The position numbers and the translations under genes were made by a program. A stretch of 64,000 bases of DNA from DYRB01 sp963845265 (GTDB lineage Bacteria > Pseudomonadota > Gammaproteobacteria > Chromatiales > Chromatiaceae), in the NCBI GenBank assembly GCA_963845265.1, contig CAWJRN010000012.1, positions 186,001 to 250,000 on the forward strand, read 5' to 3'. Positions 9,411 to 18,408 of the stretch are shown piece after piece. Position 1 is the first letter of the stretch; each line of letters begins with the position of its first letter. The notes below the pieces were generated by a model. It searched no databases, was not told the origin of the DNA, and worked only from the letters and a program-made list of their open reading frames with translations.

Positions 9411-10131
9411 ATCCCAGAACCGGCCTGCACCCATGCCAGAGCAAACCCCCGAGCCCCTTGCGGACGTCAATGGCGATCTCACCCGCCGAGTGGTGGTCGA
9501 TACGCGGCGGATGACCTGGGAGCCAAGCCCAAGCGGCACCGTCTGGCGCAAGCCGCTCTACCGCCGCGGCGGAGAGTTCGGGCCGGTGACCAGCCTGGTG
9601 CGCTATGCGGCTGGCGGCGCTTTCCCGGAGCATGCGCACCCGGAAGGCGAAGAGATCCTGGTGCTGGACGGGGTGTTTTCGGACGAGCACGGGGACTACC
9701 CCACCGGCACCTTCCTGATGAATCCCCACGGCAGCCGGCATTCACCGCGCTCGGAGCATGGATGTACCCTGTTCGTGCGTCTGCGCCAATATCCGGGAGA
9801 GGACCGTTCTCGGCTGGTGGAGGACTCCGGTGCGAAAAGCGGATGGCGGCCGGGCCTGGTCAAGGGGCTCAGCGTGCGTCCCCTCTACGTCCAGGGCGGC
9901 TATCCGGAAAATGTCGCGCTCGTGCGCTGGGATCCGGATACCCATTTTCAGCGCCACACCCACTGGGGCGGCGAGGAGATTCTAGTGCTGCAGGGCGAAT
10001 TCGCCGACGAGCACGGCCGATACCCGGAAGGGACCTGGATTCGCAGCCCTCACATGAGCCAGCACACACCCTTCTCCGAAACTGGGTGCCTCATCTACGT
10101 GCGAGTCGGGGGGCTAGGATCCAGCGATTGA
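9403..10131 (+). CDS. double-cupin protein, ChrR anti-sigma cupin-like
   Basis: About 242 residues from ATG 9403 (an ATG at 9433 is also possible). There are two repeated cupin units. The first has FPEHAHPEGEEILVLDGVF and then GTFLMNPHGSRHSP. The second has FQRHTHWGGEEILVLQGEF and then GTWIRSPHMSQHTP. Both keep the HxHxxxEE metal-binding pattern and the distal His, as in the C-terminal domain of ChrR-type zinc anti-sigma factors. No ChrR N-terminal zinc domain and no ECF sigma gene are nearby, so it is more probably a stand-alone cupin of unknown substrate. Confidence 0.75.
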   Translation: MIESQNRPAPMPEQTPEPLADVNGDLTRRVVVDTRRMTWEPSPSGTVWRKPLYRRGGEFGPVTSLVRYAAGGAFPEHAHPEGEEILVLDGVFSDEHGDYPTGTFLMNPHGSRHSPRSEHGCTLFVRLRQYPGEDRSRLVEDSGAKSGWRPGLVKGLSVRPLYVQGGYPENVALVRWDPDTHFQRHTHWGGEEILVLQGEFADEHGRYPEGTWIRSPHMSQHTPFSETGCLIYVRVGGLGSSD

Positions 10132-10235
10132 GCCCTGCCGGTGTCGGCTCTTAACTCCGCGATTCTCTGATCTTGCTCGGCACCAGGCACAGACCGACAA
10201 GACATCCGCCATTCGCTTAGCGCTTCGCGGGTTGC

Positions 10236-10407
10236 TCGACCGATCCAGGTCGGCACAGGTGAGGCACAAGGCCCGTCCTTCGTCTACGAGCGTAATCCAG
10301 ACGCGACGCCCGAGATCCGCCCCGCACTCGTCGCACCGGCTATTTCGGTTGGAGATGCAAACCTTGAGGCTGCTGCCCGGGTTCTCTTTGACCTTGAGCG
10401 TGACTAC
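10236..10407 (-). pseudogene. DUF2293-like zinc-binding fragment
   Basis: Within a minus-strand frame, RCDECGADLGRRVWITL followed by ALCLTCADLD is a CxxC...CxxC zinc-knuckle of the type I associate with the N-terminus of DUF2293 proteins. The family's following region is absent: the sequence after DLDR does not match. It is a remnant; function unknown. Confidence 0.45.
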
Positions 10408-10607
10408 GCGGCCCGCGGAGAAATGTCCGTCTTGATCTTCTCCCCAGCTCTTGCTGAACCCACAGGATTGACCGATGATCTGGAAGATGAGCCTCGTCAC
10501 TAGCGTATTGGCCCTCTCACTTGGGCTCTCAGCGTGTGTCATCGACCGCATGCCACGTGGCAGACATCCGGCCAGTGCAGTTGCTACATGATTCCCTAAG
10601 TGCGAAG

Positions 10608-10898
10608 TTTTGTGCACAAGCAGCATTGACGCCGAATGTCATGCATGCTAGCCAACTCAACACCTTCAGTACTCGGTGATATTCCGTAGCTCACTGAATT
10701 TAGTCGTGAAATCGCGCTGGCCAGAATTTGGCCAATCTGACAAAACCGTCATATTCAGGGTGTTTCAGGTGCGTTGCGAGAAGGAAATCCACAGGGTTAT
10801 CCACAGGCTCGGTGGATAAACAAAGCTTTTGCGTGCCGTAGGTTACGGTTATCTTTCAGTTGTAAGAAACAACATCAATAACAGGCCGCAACTGGCCG
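10608..10898. repeat. DnaA-box element, copy A
   Basis: This non-coding stretch aligns over its full length with 59451-59740. Shared blocks include a ttgacgc near the left end, a gatattccgta-type block, ttggccaatct, a three-box DnaA cluster and acatcaataacaggc at the right. The two copies are diverged (many substitutions, few indels) but keep order and spacing. The region is AT-richer than its surroundings and has no coding potential. Confidence 0.75.
10785..10820. promoter_or_regulatory. cluster of three DnaA-box-like sites
   Basis: There is a perfect TTATCCACA at 10797-10805, a related aaatccaca exactly 12 bp upstream (10785) and an inverted TTTATCCACC at 10811-10820. The same three sites with the same spacing occur in copy B. 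Confidence 0.6.
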
Positions 10899-11969
10899 TT
10901 TATCGCAATGGACGGGTCACCTCCGCTATGCCGACGCCTGCGAACGCCGCGCCGTCGCGCGCTTAGCCTCAGAGGGAGACGTTCGGGCTACTCAGCGCCA
11001 TTCAAGGCCCACGTCCGCCGCCGCTTGTGCCCGAGCGTCGTAAGTCAGCACCCACAGCCACCCAAGGCGCCCAGCGCAATCAACCTCACCGAAGCACCGC
11101 ACAGATCCCCAAGGCAGTTAACTGCCAAGCACTAGAGGTGTGCTGCCCGTCTCGCTGCGCTCCGTCGCAATGTGCCAATCTCTTGGGGAAGCTCCTGGGC
11201 GGGTCCGGCCGGACAAACGGCCCCACCCCAAGGTCGAGCATGATCCTCCTCATGGTGTGGTTTCTAGCCCCGGTACCCCCGGGGCTTATTTTCGCCTGCG
11301 GATCGGGAGCGCAGTCGGCGGGCTCTGTTATGCAGCCCTCAAGCAGTGCTCAGCCTCCGTAGATCGCTTCTCGACTCGGTGACCCCCCCTTGACGAAAGG
11401 CGGCTTGGGGTGTGAGCTACACGGTCTGCGGTACGCGCTGCAAGCGGCTGGCGAGTGAACAGTTGCCGCAAGGAAATGCGGTTGAAAATCCACGCACCGA
11501 CCATCCTTCTGCCCGCACTACTCGTTAAGCCAGCCAAACCATGTGGCTGACTTCGACCCCGCAGCATTCATCGCCGCGCACAACATGTGGCGTGCCCAAG
11601 CGGGTCTGTCTGTCAGAACAGCTCAGTTACTCGGCAGCACTGGCGAATCGGACACAGGAAGTGGCGCCGACGCTAACGGTTAGACCGAGATCGGCTAAAA
11701 CCGGCCCCCGAGGACGAATTCGGTGTGCGGCGGCAATGGGAGGGGAAGCCGTCCGTCAGCCGACTGGAAACCAATCGACCCTAGCGCCTTTGCCCCTGAC
11801 ATCGACCGGTGCCTGACGAACAAAGGCGTCCCGCGCTTCGCGAGTTCCCTGCGCGTCTGGGATGGGCGCTGATGCGGTGGCGCCAAAAGAGAAGGCGACC
11901 CGCGAAGGCCGCCTTGTCACCGAATGCTGGACGAGGCGCCGGGTATATCCCGGCGATCTCCCCCGCGTG
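10899..11969. other. 1.1-kb region without a supported gene
   Basis: I see only short, overlapping, low-quality frames. A stretch at 11550-11640 could encode AFIAAHNMWRAQAGLSVRTA, which looks like a decayed helix-turn-helix protein, but it soon hits a stop. It is probably remnant DNA of the same accessory block. Confidence 0.4.
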
Positions 11970-12197
11970 TTAGAAGCCGATCATCTCCGCATGCAGCCCC
12001 CAGCTGCGCACGGACTGGACAATGCTGCTGGGCCGCACTTCGGTCGCGTCGAAGTCCACGACCATCAGATGGCGTGTCTTCTCATGCATGCAGGCACTGT
12101 AGACCCCGTGTTCGTCTCCGATCTGCCGCTCCAAGTTGTGGATGCGGTCGTTATCCAGTTCCTCGTCGATGTGAATCACGATGTCGCCGGTGTACAT
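11970..12197 (-). CDS. small HMA-like (ferredoxin-fold) protein, paralogue 1
   Basis: 75 residues from ATG 12197, which follows gaggaacgag; the longer frame to 12245 is less likely. The pattern DIVIHIDEEL-x-LER-x-VYSAC-x-RHLMVVDFD-x-IV-x-LHAEMIGF fits a beta-alpha-beta-beta-alpha-beta HMA-type fold. The metal-binding CxxC is not present; only one Cys (YSAC) and a following His remain. A paralogue lies at 25673-25900 (51 of 75 identical by my count). It stands alone here among remnants; partner and function unknown. Confidence 0.7.
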   Translation of the reverse strand: MYTGDIVIHIDEELDNDRIHNLERQIGDEHGVYSACMHEKTRHLMVVDFDATEVRPSSIVQSVRSWGLHAEMIGF

Positions 12198-12514
12198 GTC
12201 TCGTTCCTCGTCGCGTCTTTCGCTTTTCGCGGCCAGCGTGGCCACAGTGCTTAAGGTAGCCGATGCCCCTGGAAATAACCTAGCGACATAATGGGGTTAT
12301 TCTCAGCGGCCGGGGCGTCGGCAGCCCCGCAGGCCAGGATAGGCAACCCCGGGGGCGATCCGATCGCTCTTCCCCACTTTGGGTGGTTCATGTAACCCGC
12401 CGCAAGTGAGTCGTCGGATCAGACCCGCGCCGGAACGTGCCGGACGCGGATCGCCTCTTTACGCTCCAGCTCCTCAGCCAGCCCTGGGGCCAGAGGGCGA
12501 AACAGCCCCTATCG

Positions 12515-12779
12515 GGGTACGTCTTCGAACGCGACGTGATTTTGGAGAGGGGCAAGCGGGACCGCTAGGGGCGCGGGCAAGGCCCTCGACGGGGAGCGCA
12601 ACGTGAACATCGCCTTGGTCCGGGACAGCATGTGTTGGTGGTACCGCAAGTATGCGGGTGAGCAGAGTCCGGTTGGCCAGAACCTCTACGAAGTGGCAGA
12701 GGCGAAGGCGAAGGAGGAGCGGAAGGGACTGTGGTCAGACCCGGACCCAGTGCCACCTTGGCAGTGGCGGCGACGTTGA
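12515..12779 (+). pseudogene. thermonuclease (SNase-like) C-terminal remnant 1
   Basis: An upstream piece (GYVFERDVILERGKRDR) ends in a TAG. A second piece in another frame continues as NVNIALVRDSMCWWYRKYAG and ends LWSDPDPVPPWQWRRR. That is the C-terminal half of a staphylococcal-nuclease-like domain, with the conserved Tyr-Ala-Gly and Trp-rich tail. The N-terminal catalytic Arg/Asp/Glu region is not recoverable. A similar remnant occurs at 59254-59364. Confidence 0.7.
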
Positions 12780-12847
12780 TCTAGCTGTGTCAGCTGCAAT
12801 GGAGAGACTGGCCGTAATTGCCGGCTGTTGCCGAGTTGGGCACAACT

Positions 12848-13258
12848 ATGAAGACACGATTACCTACATCACAGGAAATTGAAGAGTTAGTCTCGTTTCT
12901 ACCGAGACTGTATGTGGATGGGCTTACTCCTATTAAAAGATGGGGCGGTAGAACCAAGGGCCAGGACGGGGTTGCTACTATGCCTTGGCCAGAATACGAC
13001 AATGTTGTCGTGGAGTTTTTCCGAGCCGCCGCTAGTGAAGGCTGGAGGGACTATGGCTATAGCCCTCAAGAGGCGGGCCGAATGCTTGAGAGTGACGATA
13101 TTATCAAGACCGCAAGTCTCGCCCAGATTAAGGCAATGCTGACTTACTGTATTCGCGGGGAACGGTTCTGTGATGGGCTGTGGGGCGCAATGATTGAAAG
13201 AGGGTATGTTCGCCTATTGCTTCTGAGGCTTGCTGAACTTGGATCAAAAAATACTTAG
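12848..13258 (+). CDS. DUF6508-type protein
   Basis: 136 residues from ATG 12848; a TTG at 12818 is a weaker option. The C-terminal signature YCIRGERFCDGLWGAMIERG matches what I remember of the DUF6508 family, a small cytoplasmic family of unknown function often found singly in accessory DNA. Its AT-richer codon use is unlike the core genes. No operon partner is visible. Confidence 0.65.
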   Translation: MKTRLPTSQEIEELVSFLPRLYVDGLTPIKRWGGRTKGQDGVATMPWPEYDNVVVEFFRAAASEGWRDYGYSPQEAGRMLESDDIIKTASLAQIKAMLTYCIRGERFCDGLWGAMIERGYVRLLLLRLAELGSKNT

Positions 13259-13503
13259 ATCGGGTAAAGACCGTTATTTATCCTGCCCTCCGCACACTAC
13301 CTAGCCTACGGGTCCGCAATAGGCGGTTCACGAGGCTGTTGGCTGATTGTCGATCGCCAACCCACCAGCGGGTACTGCAAGCCTCTTTCGGCATGTGCAT
13401 TCTGCGTCACTATCCAAAGAGCAGGAATACCAGGAACAATAAAAAGCCTTCAAGCTATGTGTTCAGATAGACTGTATTACACTCAATTCTCAGGAGAAGA
13501 GTG

Positions 13504-13968
13504 ATGCAGATCAAACTGGACGTCCCGCTGATAGCGCAGGAAAAGCCGAACTGTTGCTGGCACACTGCGGCGATGATGATCTGGCTGTACCACCAGCACC
13601 AGACCCATCGTCAGGGACCGATGAATACTGTGCCCGAAGCGTATAAGCGGGCGGACGTGGAACCGCTCTACTGGGCGGAATTCATCACGCTGGCCAAGAA
13701 CGTTGGCATGCTCGGGTTCCCGATGGCCAATAACTACACGGTGGCGGGTCTCACCGAAATGCTGACCAAGCATGGCCCGCTTTGGTGCTGCGGGCTCTGG
13801 TATGGCGTCTGTCACGTCATCGTCCTTACCGGTGTTGAACCGGGTATCGTCTACCTTAATGGCCCGGACCAAGGGGTCAAGAAGACCAGCACGATCAGCT
13901 GGTTCAATGAGAAGTTCTACAGCTCCGCGAGTTGCTCGATCATGATAAAAGATCCAGCGAGATATTGA
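13504..13968 (+). CDS. papain-like cysteine protease (C39/C70-like)
   Basis: 154 residues from ATG 13504 with ggagaagag upstream; a GTG lies one codon before. The N-terminal nucleophile motif is QEKPNCCWHTAAMM (Cys17 or Cys18 with the adjacent Trp). The catalytic His is in GVCHVIVLTG (His104) and the Asn/Asp in LNGPDQG (Asn119 or Asp122). This Cys-His-Asn/Asp arrangement is that of papain-like proteins of the peptidase_C39_2/AvrRpt2 group. No signal peptide is present. Such proteins occur as effectors or toxins and as maturation proteases; which applies here is unknown, and no immunity gene is obvious. Confidence 0.7.
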   Translation: MQIKLDVPLIAQEKPNCCWHTAAMMIWLYHQHQTHRQGPMNTVPEAYKRADVEPLYWAEFITLAKNVGMLGFPMANNYTVAGLTEMLTKHGPLWCCGLWYGVCHVIVLTGVEPGIVYLNGPDQGVKKTSTISWFNEKFYSSASCSIMIKDPARY

Positions 13969-14244
13969 GGACGGTTACAAGTCGGACCCAACGCTCCAGA
14001 GCAACCGCGGTAATTCGCGCCGCCTGAGCATTGTGTTATCGACTGGTGGAAGTAGGCACCATGAACGATCAATGGGTTGCGCGGATGACTGAGGCGCCTA
14101 GAGTCGGAGTTTCAGAGATGTGGGTAATGGTATGGGTAAACGGTTACCTATGAGCGCGAGCTAAGGCCGGTGTTATTGGCATACCACTGATTTGAGGTGA
14201 ACACTGTTACCCAATTGGTTGTGAGAGGGGTGAAGAGAACGGGT

Positions 14245-14688
14245 TTATGTGCCGTATTGCCGATTGAAACCTTTAACAGCTTCGACGCGGATTGGCGTAT
14301 GGATTTCTATTATCAGATTGGCCCGTCTACGCTCCAAAATGCGCCGCTCGCTTGGAGCATTCGAACTGTTTTCTCTAAACCAGTCGCGGCGATCTGCCAG
14401 ATAGGAACGGATATGCCATTGCCTCGCTTCGATACGATGCCCGGTAAATTTCTCCCCGTTTAGCTTCTCCATTGCGAGCTGCGCAGCCTTGAATGGTTGA
14501 ATCTCCAGCAGTCCGTGATATTGGATCTCCCCGCTGTCCAGATCTTTGATCTTTTGCACCACGCAACTTACCACCCTCCCTTTGACAGCGAACGGTGTAT
14601 ACCAGCGCGGAGAGATGAGCTGCTCAGCAAATCTTCTCAAGGTATGCTGAGAGGTTGAACCGGGTACGTTCCTGATGAATATCTTCAT
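14245..14688 (-). CDS. RRM-domain RNA-binding protein
   Basis: 147 residues from ATG 14688, with AGGA 9 bp upstream; the longer frame to 14802 has no ribosome-binding site. MKIFIRNVPG is an RNP2-like beta strand, and the later YHGLLEIQPFKAAQLAMEKL with NGEKFTGHRI fits the RNP1 strand, second helix and fourth strand of an RNA-recognition motif. The C-terminus is basic (DRRDWFRENSS... RRILERRR). It probably binds RNA in the cytoplasm; target unknown. It is stand-alone, AT-richer, on the opposite strand to the protease gene. Confidence 0.65.
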   Translation of the reverse strand: MKIFIRNVPGSTSQHTLRRFAEQLISPRWYTPFAVKGRVVSCVVQKIKDLDSGEIQYHGLLEIQPFKAAQLAMEKLNGEKFTGHRIEARQWHIRSYLADRRDWFRENSSNAPSERRILERRRANLIIEIHTPIRVEAVKGFNRQYGT

Positions 14689-15060
14689 GTGAGAATTCCT
14701 GGGAGCCGCAGGCATGTTTATTTGAAAGCAGTGGTAGAGCAAGATCAAGTATTGCGTAACATGCCAACCGCTCCAAGTATCAGCCTGCTCCTCACCCCAC
14801 ATCTAGCCCACTGACCCGCTGAGAACCCCGCGAGGCAACTTGTGGCCGCGGCGGCCGCGTTCGCCCTGAGAATTGTCCAAGCCCGCCAGCTTGAGGGTGA
14901 AAGCACGCTTGCCGGAGCGGAGTTTCTACCGCTTTCCGACGACGCCCCTGGCGCTCTAGTGCGCGTCGGCATCGCGCCCGCCGATGCAGCGGCGAAGGGA
15001 CGTGCTGCCTGAGACCCGCAGCCTGGGTGTTGCACCGGCATTATCACCCCCTTTTCCTCC
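14689..15060. other. intergenic remnant
   Basis: No convincing gene. A plus-strand open stretch (LEGESTLAGAEFLPLSDDAPGALV) ends at a TGA near 15009 and may be further debris of the helicase locus that follows. Confidence 0.3.
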
Positions 15061-15760
15061 CGGCGGCAGCGCCTCGACCACAGCTTTCTCCGCGAACGCC
15101 TACAGGGTGCCCAAGGCTATGACCGCATCGCCGGGGTTTTCTCGTCCTTGATTCTTGAGGCGGCAGGGGAGGCCCTGGAATCTATCGAGGACCCCGTGCG
15201 CCTAATCTGTAATTCCCAGCTCGATCCCCAGGACGTGGCAACGGCCCAAAAGGCGGCCTAGGCAGCGATGCGCCGGGAGTGATGCGGAACTGAGTCCGAA
15301 CGCCTGCCGGAGCCGGCCCGCCCGCGCTTCCGGCGCCTCTACGACTTCCTGGTCAACGGCAAGCTGCGGGTCAAGGTGATCCCGGACGCCCACTTCGGGC
15401 TGATCCATGGCAACGCGGGCGTCATCACCCTGGCGGACGCCCATCGGACCTCCTTCCTCAGCAGCGTCAACGAGTCGCTCACCGCCTGGCGGTTGAACTA
15501 CGAGTTGCTGTGGGAAGACGACGACCCGAAGACGGTGGATTGGGTCCAAGAGGAATTCGACGCCCTGTGGCATTCGCCTTTCGCGGTGAAGCTGGCCGAG
15601 GCCGTGGTAAAGGACATCGGGCGCCTGGCGGTGCGCAGATCGGCATCTACGCCGGGGCCCAGCGTTCCGGGATCATGCACAACGGCGTCTTCACCAGCGC
15701 CCCCCGGGACCTGATCAAGGAGCGAGTCCGCAAGGGCGAGATCCGGGTGCTCAAGGGTGG
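15061..15760 (+). pseudogene. PLD-domain SNF2-type helicase (defence-associated type), gutted
   Basis: Frame 1 encodes RLDHSFLRERLQGAQGYDRI and LICNSQLDP, is interrupted by TAG (15259-15261) and TGA (15280-15282), and continues as RLYDFLVNGKLRVKVIPDAH, SSVNESLTAWRLNYELLWED and WHSPFAVKLAEAVVKDIGRL. This is a phospholipase-D-like N-terminal domain found on SNF2-type helicases in phage-defence loci. Near 15635 the frame shifts and jumps directly to YAGAQRSGIMHNGVFTSAPR and RVRKGEIRVL, a stretch of helicase domain 2. Most of the protein between the two is deleted. Confidence 0.6.
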
Positions 15761-16504
15761 GGCGAGTGATGGCGCCGGATGGGGCGAAGTGTTGCCCAAA
15801 AGCATCGGGAGCAGCACTAGAGATCCTGACTTGTTGCTGCTGCGGACTGCCTGCGGCTGATCCGCGAAGATCGGTACCCATGACGGTACGACCGCATTAG
15901 CTCCCACCGGGTGTTTGACTCACGACCGCACCGGTCAAGCCTTGGAAGCTGGCCAAGTCCACCGCGCCCAGCTGGCAGTGGGACGTGACAATCGCCGGCA
16001 AAGTTGTCGGACGCAGGAACCCGCCAGCGATCCGGGGGCGACTGGGCCGGAGCGACCATCGCCTTGCCTGGAGCGGAAGACCGCAGGTATCGCCGCACCC
16101 GTGACGAGCTGGCCGGTCTGTTGGTGACCATGGCCGACTGATCCGACGCGCTAAAAGATGGTTCAGATCTGGACCATGCGGGTTTTGCGCCGCAAGGCTT
16201 GGCTTACTCGCTTTTGAAACGCGACCAAGATCCCAAGAGGGAAATCCTGGGTCTTGCGCTACCGGCTCGCGAACAAGCAAGCGAAGGCGACCTTGGGGAC
16301 CCGGAACCAAGAAGGTCCGATCAGCTTCCGCAAGATCCGATTGTTCGACTATGTCCGCTGGGCTGTGACCCGGTTTTTCGCCGTTAGCGGGAGATCCGAC
16401 GCACGGCATGGGTCGCGAGGTCCCCGAGAAAGATCACGGTCGCCAAGAAGTGCACCCGCATTGCCGAAATTTGCTTACACCGGCGCTTACACCGCTTAGC
16501 TGCA
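15761..16504. other. 750-bp region without a supported gene
   Basis: Open frames on both strands lack motifs and ribosome-binding sites. The stretch lies downstream of tRNA-fMet (read on the minus strand), a position typical of island boundaries. I found no convincing second copy of the tRNA 3' end that would mark an attachment site. Confidence 0.4.
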
Positions 16505-16507
16505 AAG

Positions 16508-16541
16508 AAAAAGGACCTACAGCATTCGCTGTAGGTCCTTG
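16508..16541 (-). terminator. terminator downstream of tRNA-fMet
   Basis: A 13-bp perfect stem (aaggacctacagc / gctgtaggtcctt) with a 4-nt loop. Read on the minus strand it is followed by TTTTTCTTT, as expected for the end of the tRNA transcript. Confidence 0.85.
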
Positions 16542-16548
16542 TTTCATA

Positions 16549-16625
<77 letters not shown>

Positions 16626-16678
16626 ATTGAAGCGAGAACTATACGGACCATCGGTCCAGGCTGCAAGCATTAAATTTC

Positions 16679-18408
16679 TCAGGCACCCACCTGCCCCACT
16701 GCGGCCGGTCCCGGCACCGCCCGCACACCGCCGAGGTCCGCGACGATCCGATCCGCGACCCGGAAGGCGTTGGCGTAGATGGTCCAGGTGAAGGGGACGC
16801 TGCCGCCGGTGGGCATGAAGCTGCCGTCGCTGACGAAGAGGTTGTCCACGCCGTGGGCGCGGCAGTCCTGGTCCAACACCGAGGTGGCCGGGTCCTTGCC
16901 GAAACGACAACCACCGGCGACCAGGTTCTGCGGGGGCGCCGGGCTGACGCCCCAGGTGACGTTCACGGCACCCAGGCGCTTGAGCACTTCTGCGGCCTTG
17001 GGGGCGAGCAGGCGCCCCAGGGCGAGGTCGCGGGGGTGATAGCCGAGGCGAATCCGCGCCACCGGCAGTCCCCAGCGGTCGCGGGCCTCGGGGTCCAGGG
17101 TGACATGGCAGTCGTCCACCGGGGTCCAGTCGCTGAAGACCTCGAAACGCAGGTGCCGGCCCTCGGTGAAGTAGGCCTTGATACGGTCCTTGAGCGGCTT
17201 GCCCCAGACCAAGTTGCCATCGTCGTCGCGCTTGCGCGACTCGGCCCGGGCGATGCCGTTGGCGTGGCGAAACAGGAACTCGACGGTCCCGCCCTTGACG
17301 CGCGCCCCGGTCTCGGGGTGGTTGAAGAGATACCAGTCTTGCAGGGAGCGGTTGACGAACAGCCCGCGGGCCTTGAGGCCATCGACCTCTGCCTGATCGA
17401 GCCCGGCATAGGGCAGATCGCCGCCGCCAACGCCGCCGGAGGAGAAGAGCAGGTTCTTGCCGACTTGACCGCTGTTGTTGGCCAGACCGCCCGGGTGTTT
17501 GGGACCGGGCGAGCGCAGCAGCAACCGGGCGGTCTCGATGGCCTGGCAAGCGACCACATAGACCCGCGCGGTCAGGCGCTTGGTCCGGCCGTCGGCGCCG
17601 AACCACTCCACCGCCTCGACCTGGCCCTGCTGGTCGCTGAGAGCCGGCTGACCATGGACCTGGGACGGATCTCACAGCGCCCCGTGGCCACGGCCTGGTC
17701 CAGCAGGGCGGCCCTGGAGCTGCCCTTGGCACCGGTGCTGCAACCGTAGCTGCCGCAGTAGTTGCTGTAGGTGCAGCCGAAGCGCCCCATGGCACTGGTG
17801 GGGAGGATGGCGCGGGCCACCGGCAACGGCTGGTAGCCCAGGGCGCGACAGGCGTCGTCGATGCGCCGGGAGACGGGGTGCTCCAGGGTCGGCGGGTAGG
17901 GGAAGTCGGGGCTGGACCTGGGCTCCAGGTGGGGGTGCGGGACGACCCGCCCCGAGACCCCGACCCTGCGCTCCACCCGGTCGTAATAGGGTTCGAGGTC
18001 GGCGTACTCGATGGGCCAGTCCACCAGATTGCCCCCCTCCACGGGCCCCAGTTCGGAGAGCAGGCGGAAGTCCACGGGCTTCTGGCGGTGGAAGAAGCCG
18101 CTCATGAGGTTGGTGGAGCCCCCAACCATGTTGCCGTTCCAAAAGTCCCAACCCGAGTCGAAGGTGGATTGGGCCTCCCAGGCGCCGGTTGAGTCCTGCT
18201 GCTCCAGAACGTGGAACTCGTCGCGCAGGTTGGGGGTGTAGGTGCTTCGCCTGGTGGCGGCGATCTCGTCCTTGCGGAAGTCGGCCTCGCGGAACCAGGG
18301 GCCCTTCTCCAGCACGACCACTGAGTAGCCCGCCTCGGCCAGGGTCAGGGCGACGGGGCCACCGCCGGCGCCACTGCCGATGACGCAGACGTCGAAGTCC
18401 TTGCTCAC
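16679..18408 (-). pseudogene. GMC-family oxidoreductase, single frameshift
   Basis: GTG at 18408 overlaps the stop of the subunit-3 gene. The first part has the FAD-binding motif VIGSGAGGGPVALTLAEAG, then GGSTNLMSG and a YSNYCGSYGC segment. Near 17640 one base is missing (reading RLLSDQQGQVEAVEW would need one more C) and the coding continues to 16679 in another frame. The C-terminal GMC domain has GGCRFGKDPATSVLD and LFVSDGSFMPTGGSVPFTWT. Apart from the indel the roughly 570-residue enzyme is complete, so an assembly error is as likely as a true pseudogene. It would be an exported membrane-associated sugar/alcohol dehydrogenase flavoprotein paired with the upstream gene. Confidence 0.8.

Noticed and set aside
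14197..14463. 88-codon plus frame opposite the RRM gene
   Set aside because: Shadow of the RRM gene; no ribosome-binding site or family.
15500..16500. Search for an attachment-site repeat of the tRNA-fMet 3' end
   Set aside because: No convincing second copy of the tRNA end was found in the window.
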